Shown here: piece by piece, positions 14,338 through 14,414 of the stretch
Numbering within the stretch: the first letter of the stretch is position 1
Layout: every line of letters begins with the position of its first letter
Source of the DNA: Pseudomonadota bacterium
GTDB lineage: Bacteria > Pseudomonadota > Gammaproteobacteria > Xanthomonadales > Xanthomonadaceae
Direction of reading: 5' to 3'
Assembly (NCBI GenBank): GCA_023391775.1
Contig: JAEWAG010000409.1
Span: 1 to 14,414, forward strand
DNA length: 14,414 nt
Made by a program: the position numbers and the translations under genes
The notes under the pieces: generated by a model
Database searches by the model: none
What the model saw: the letters and a program-made list of their open reading frames with translations, nothing else
Told to the model about the DNA's origin: nothing

Positions 14338-14414
14338 GGTGGCCCGGCGCCACCGCGCGGGTGCTCATCGCCCTGGCAGCCGGCGCCGTGGTCGGCCTGG
14401 CCCTGGCCCAGGGC
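14334..14414 (+). CDS. start of a membrane protein, probably dicarboxylate/amino acid:cation symporter
   Basis: Only the first 27 codons are present. The GTG at 14334 overlaps the TGA of the preceding gene (GTGA) and has a perfect GGAGG 7 nt upstream (14322-14326), so initiation here is convincing. After MRWPGATA comes a hydrophobic helix, RVLIALAAGAVVGLALAQG. This resembles the first helix of sodium- or proton-coupled dicarboxylate/glutamate symporters (GltP/DctA family), which often read LIxLxxGxxxG. With so little sequence the family is a guess, though a glutamate or small-acid importer would fit the operon. Confidence 0.6.
   Translation, partial: MRWPGATARVLIALAAGAVVGLALAQG

Overview
The window reads as chromosomal DNA of a high-GC gammaproteobacterium, most likely a member of the Xanthomonadaceae (Lysobacter, Luteimonas, Stenotrophomonas, Pseudoxanthomonas or similar). 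This rests on the very high GC content, the GC-rich third codon positions, an Oar-like TonB-dependent receptor with an N-terminal carboxypeptidase-regulatory domain, and the mix of small CPXCG and EF-hand proteins. No rRNA, tRNA, insertion sequence, phage gene or CRISPR array was seen. The genus call is inference.

Left part (1-2354), all on the minus strand: the 5' part of an isocitrate lyase/PEP mutase family gene cut by the window edge, a HAD-family phosphatase, and a small secreted two-EF-hand protein followed by a clear intrinsic terminator.

Centre and right (2355-14414): a divergent locus built round a 132-bp AT-rich control region at 9924-10055. Leftward from it runs a tightly packed series: an exported transglutaminase-like protein, a TonB-dependent receptor (ATGA overlap with the former), a strong hairpin, an exported beta-lactamase-family serine hydrolase, an exported VanX-type D-Ala-D-Ala dipeptidase (47-nt overlap), a CPXCG zinc-ribbon protein (1-nt overlap) and a three-helix membrane protein. 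Rightward runs an exported SH3-NlpC/P60 endopeptidase, a cytoplasmic L-Ala-D/L-Glu epimerase with the diagnostic DxD motif, a MurR/RpiR-family regulator, a YkuD-type L,D-transpeptidase-family protein, and the start of a membrane transporter that resembles the N terminus of a dicarboxylate/amino acid:cation symporter.

Taken together, the enzymes cover the peptide part of peptidoglycan. NlpC/P60 is expected to cut gamma-D-Glu-diamino acid bonds, the epimerase turns L-Ala-D-Glu into L-Ala-L-Glu, the dipeptidase splits D-Ala-D-Ala, and the serine hydrolase and YkuD protein are of families that act on D-amino-acid bonds. A TonB receptor and a transporter in the same locus suggest capture, breakdown and import of cell-wall peptides (own or foreign) under a MurR-like regulator. 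The enzyme families are well supported by motifs. The uptake role of the receptor and the joint regulation are inference.
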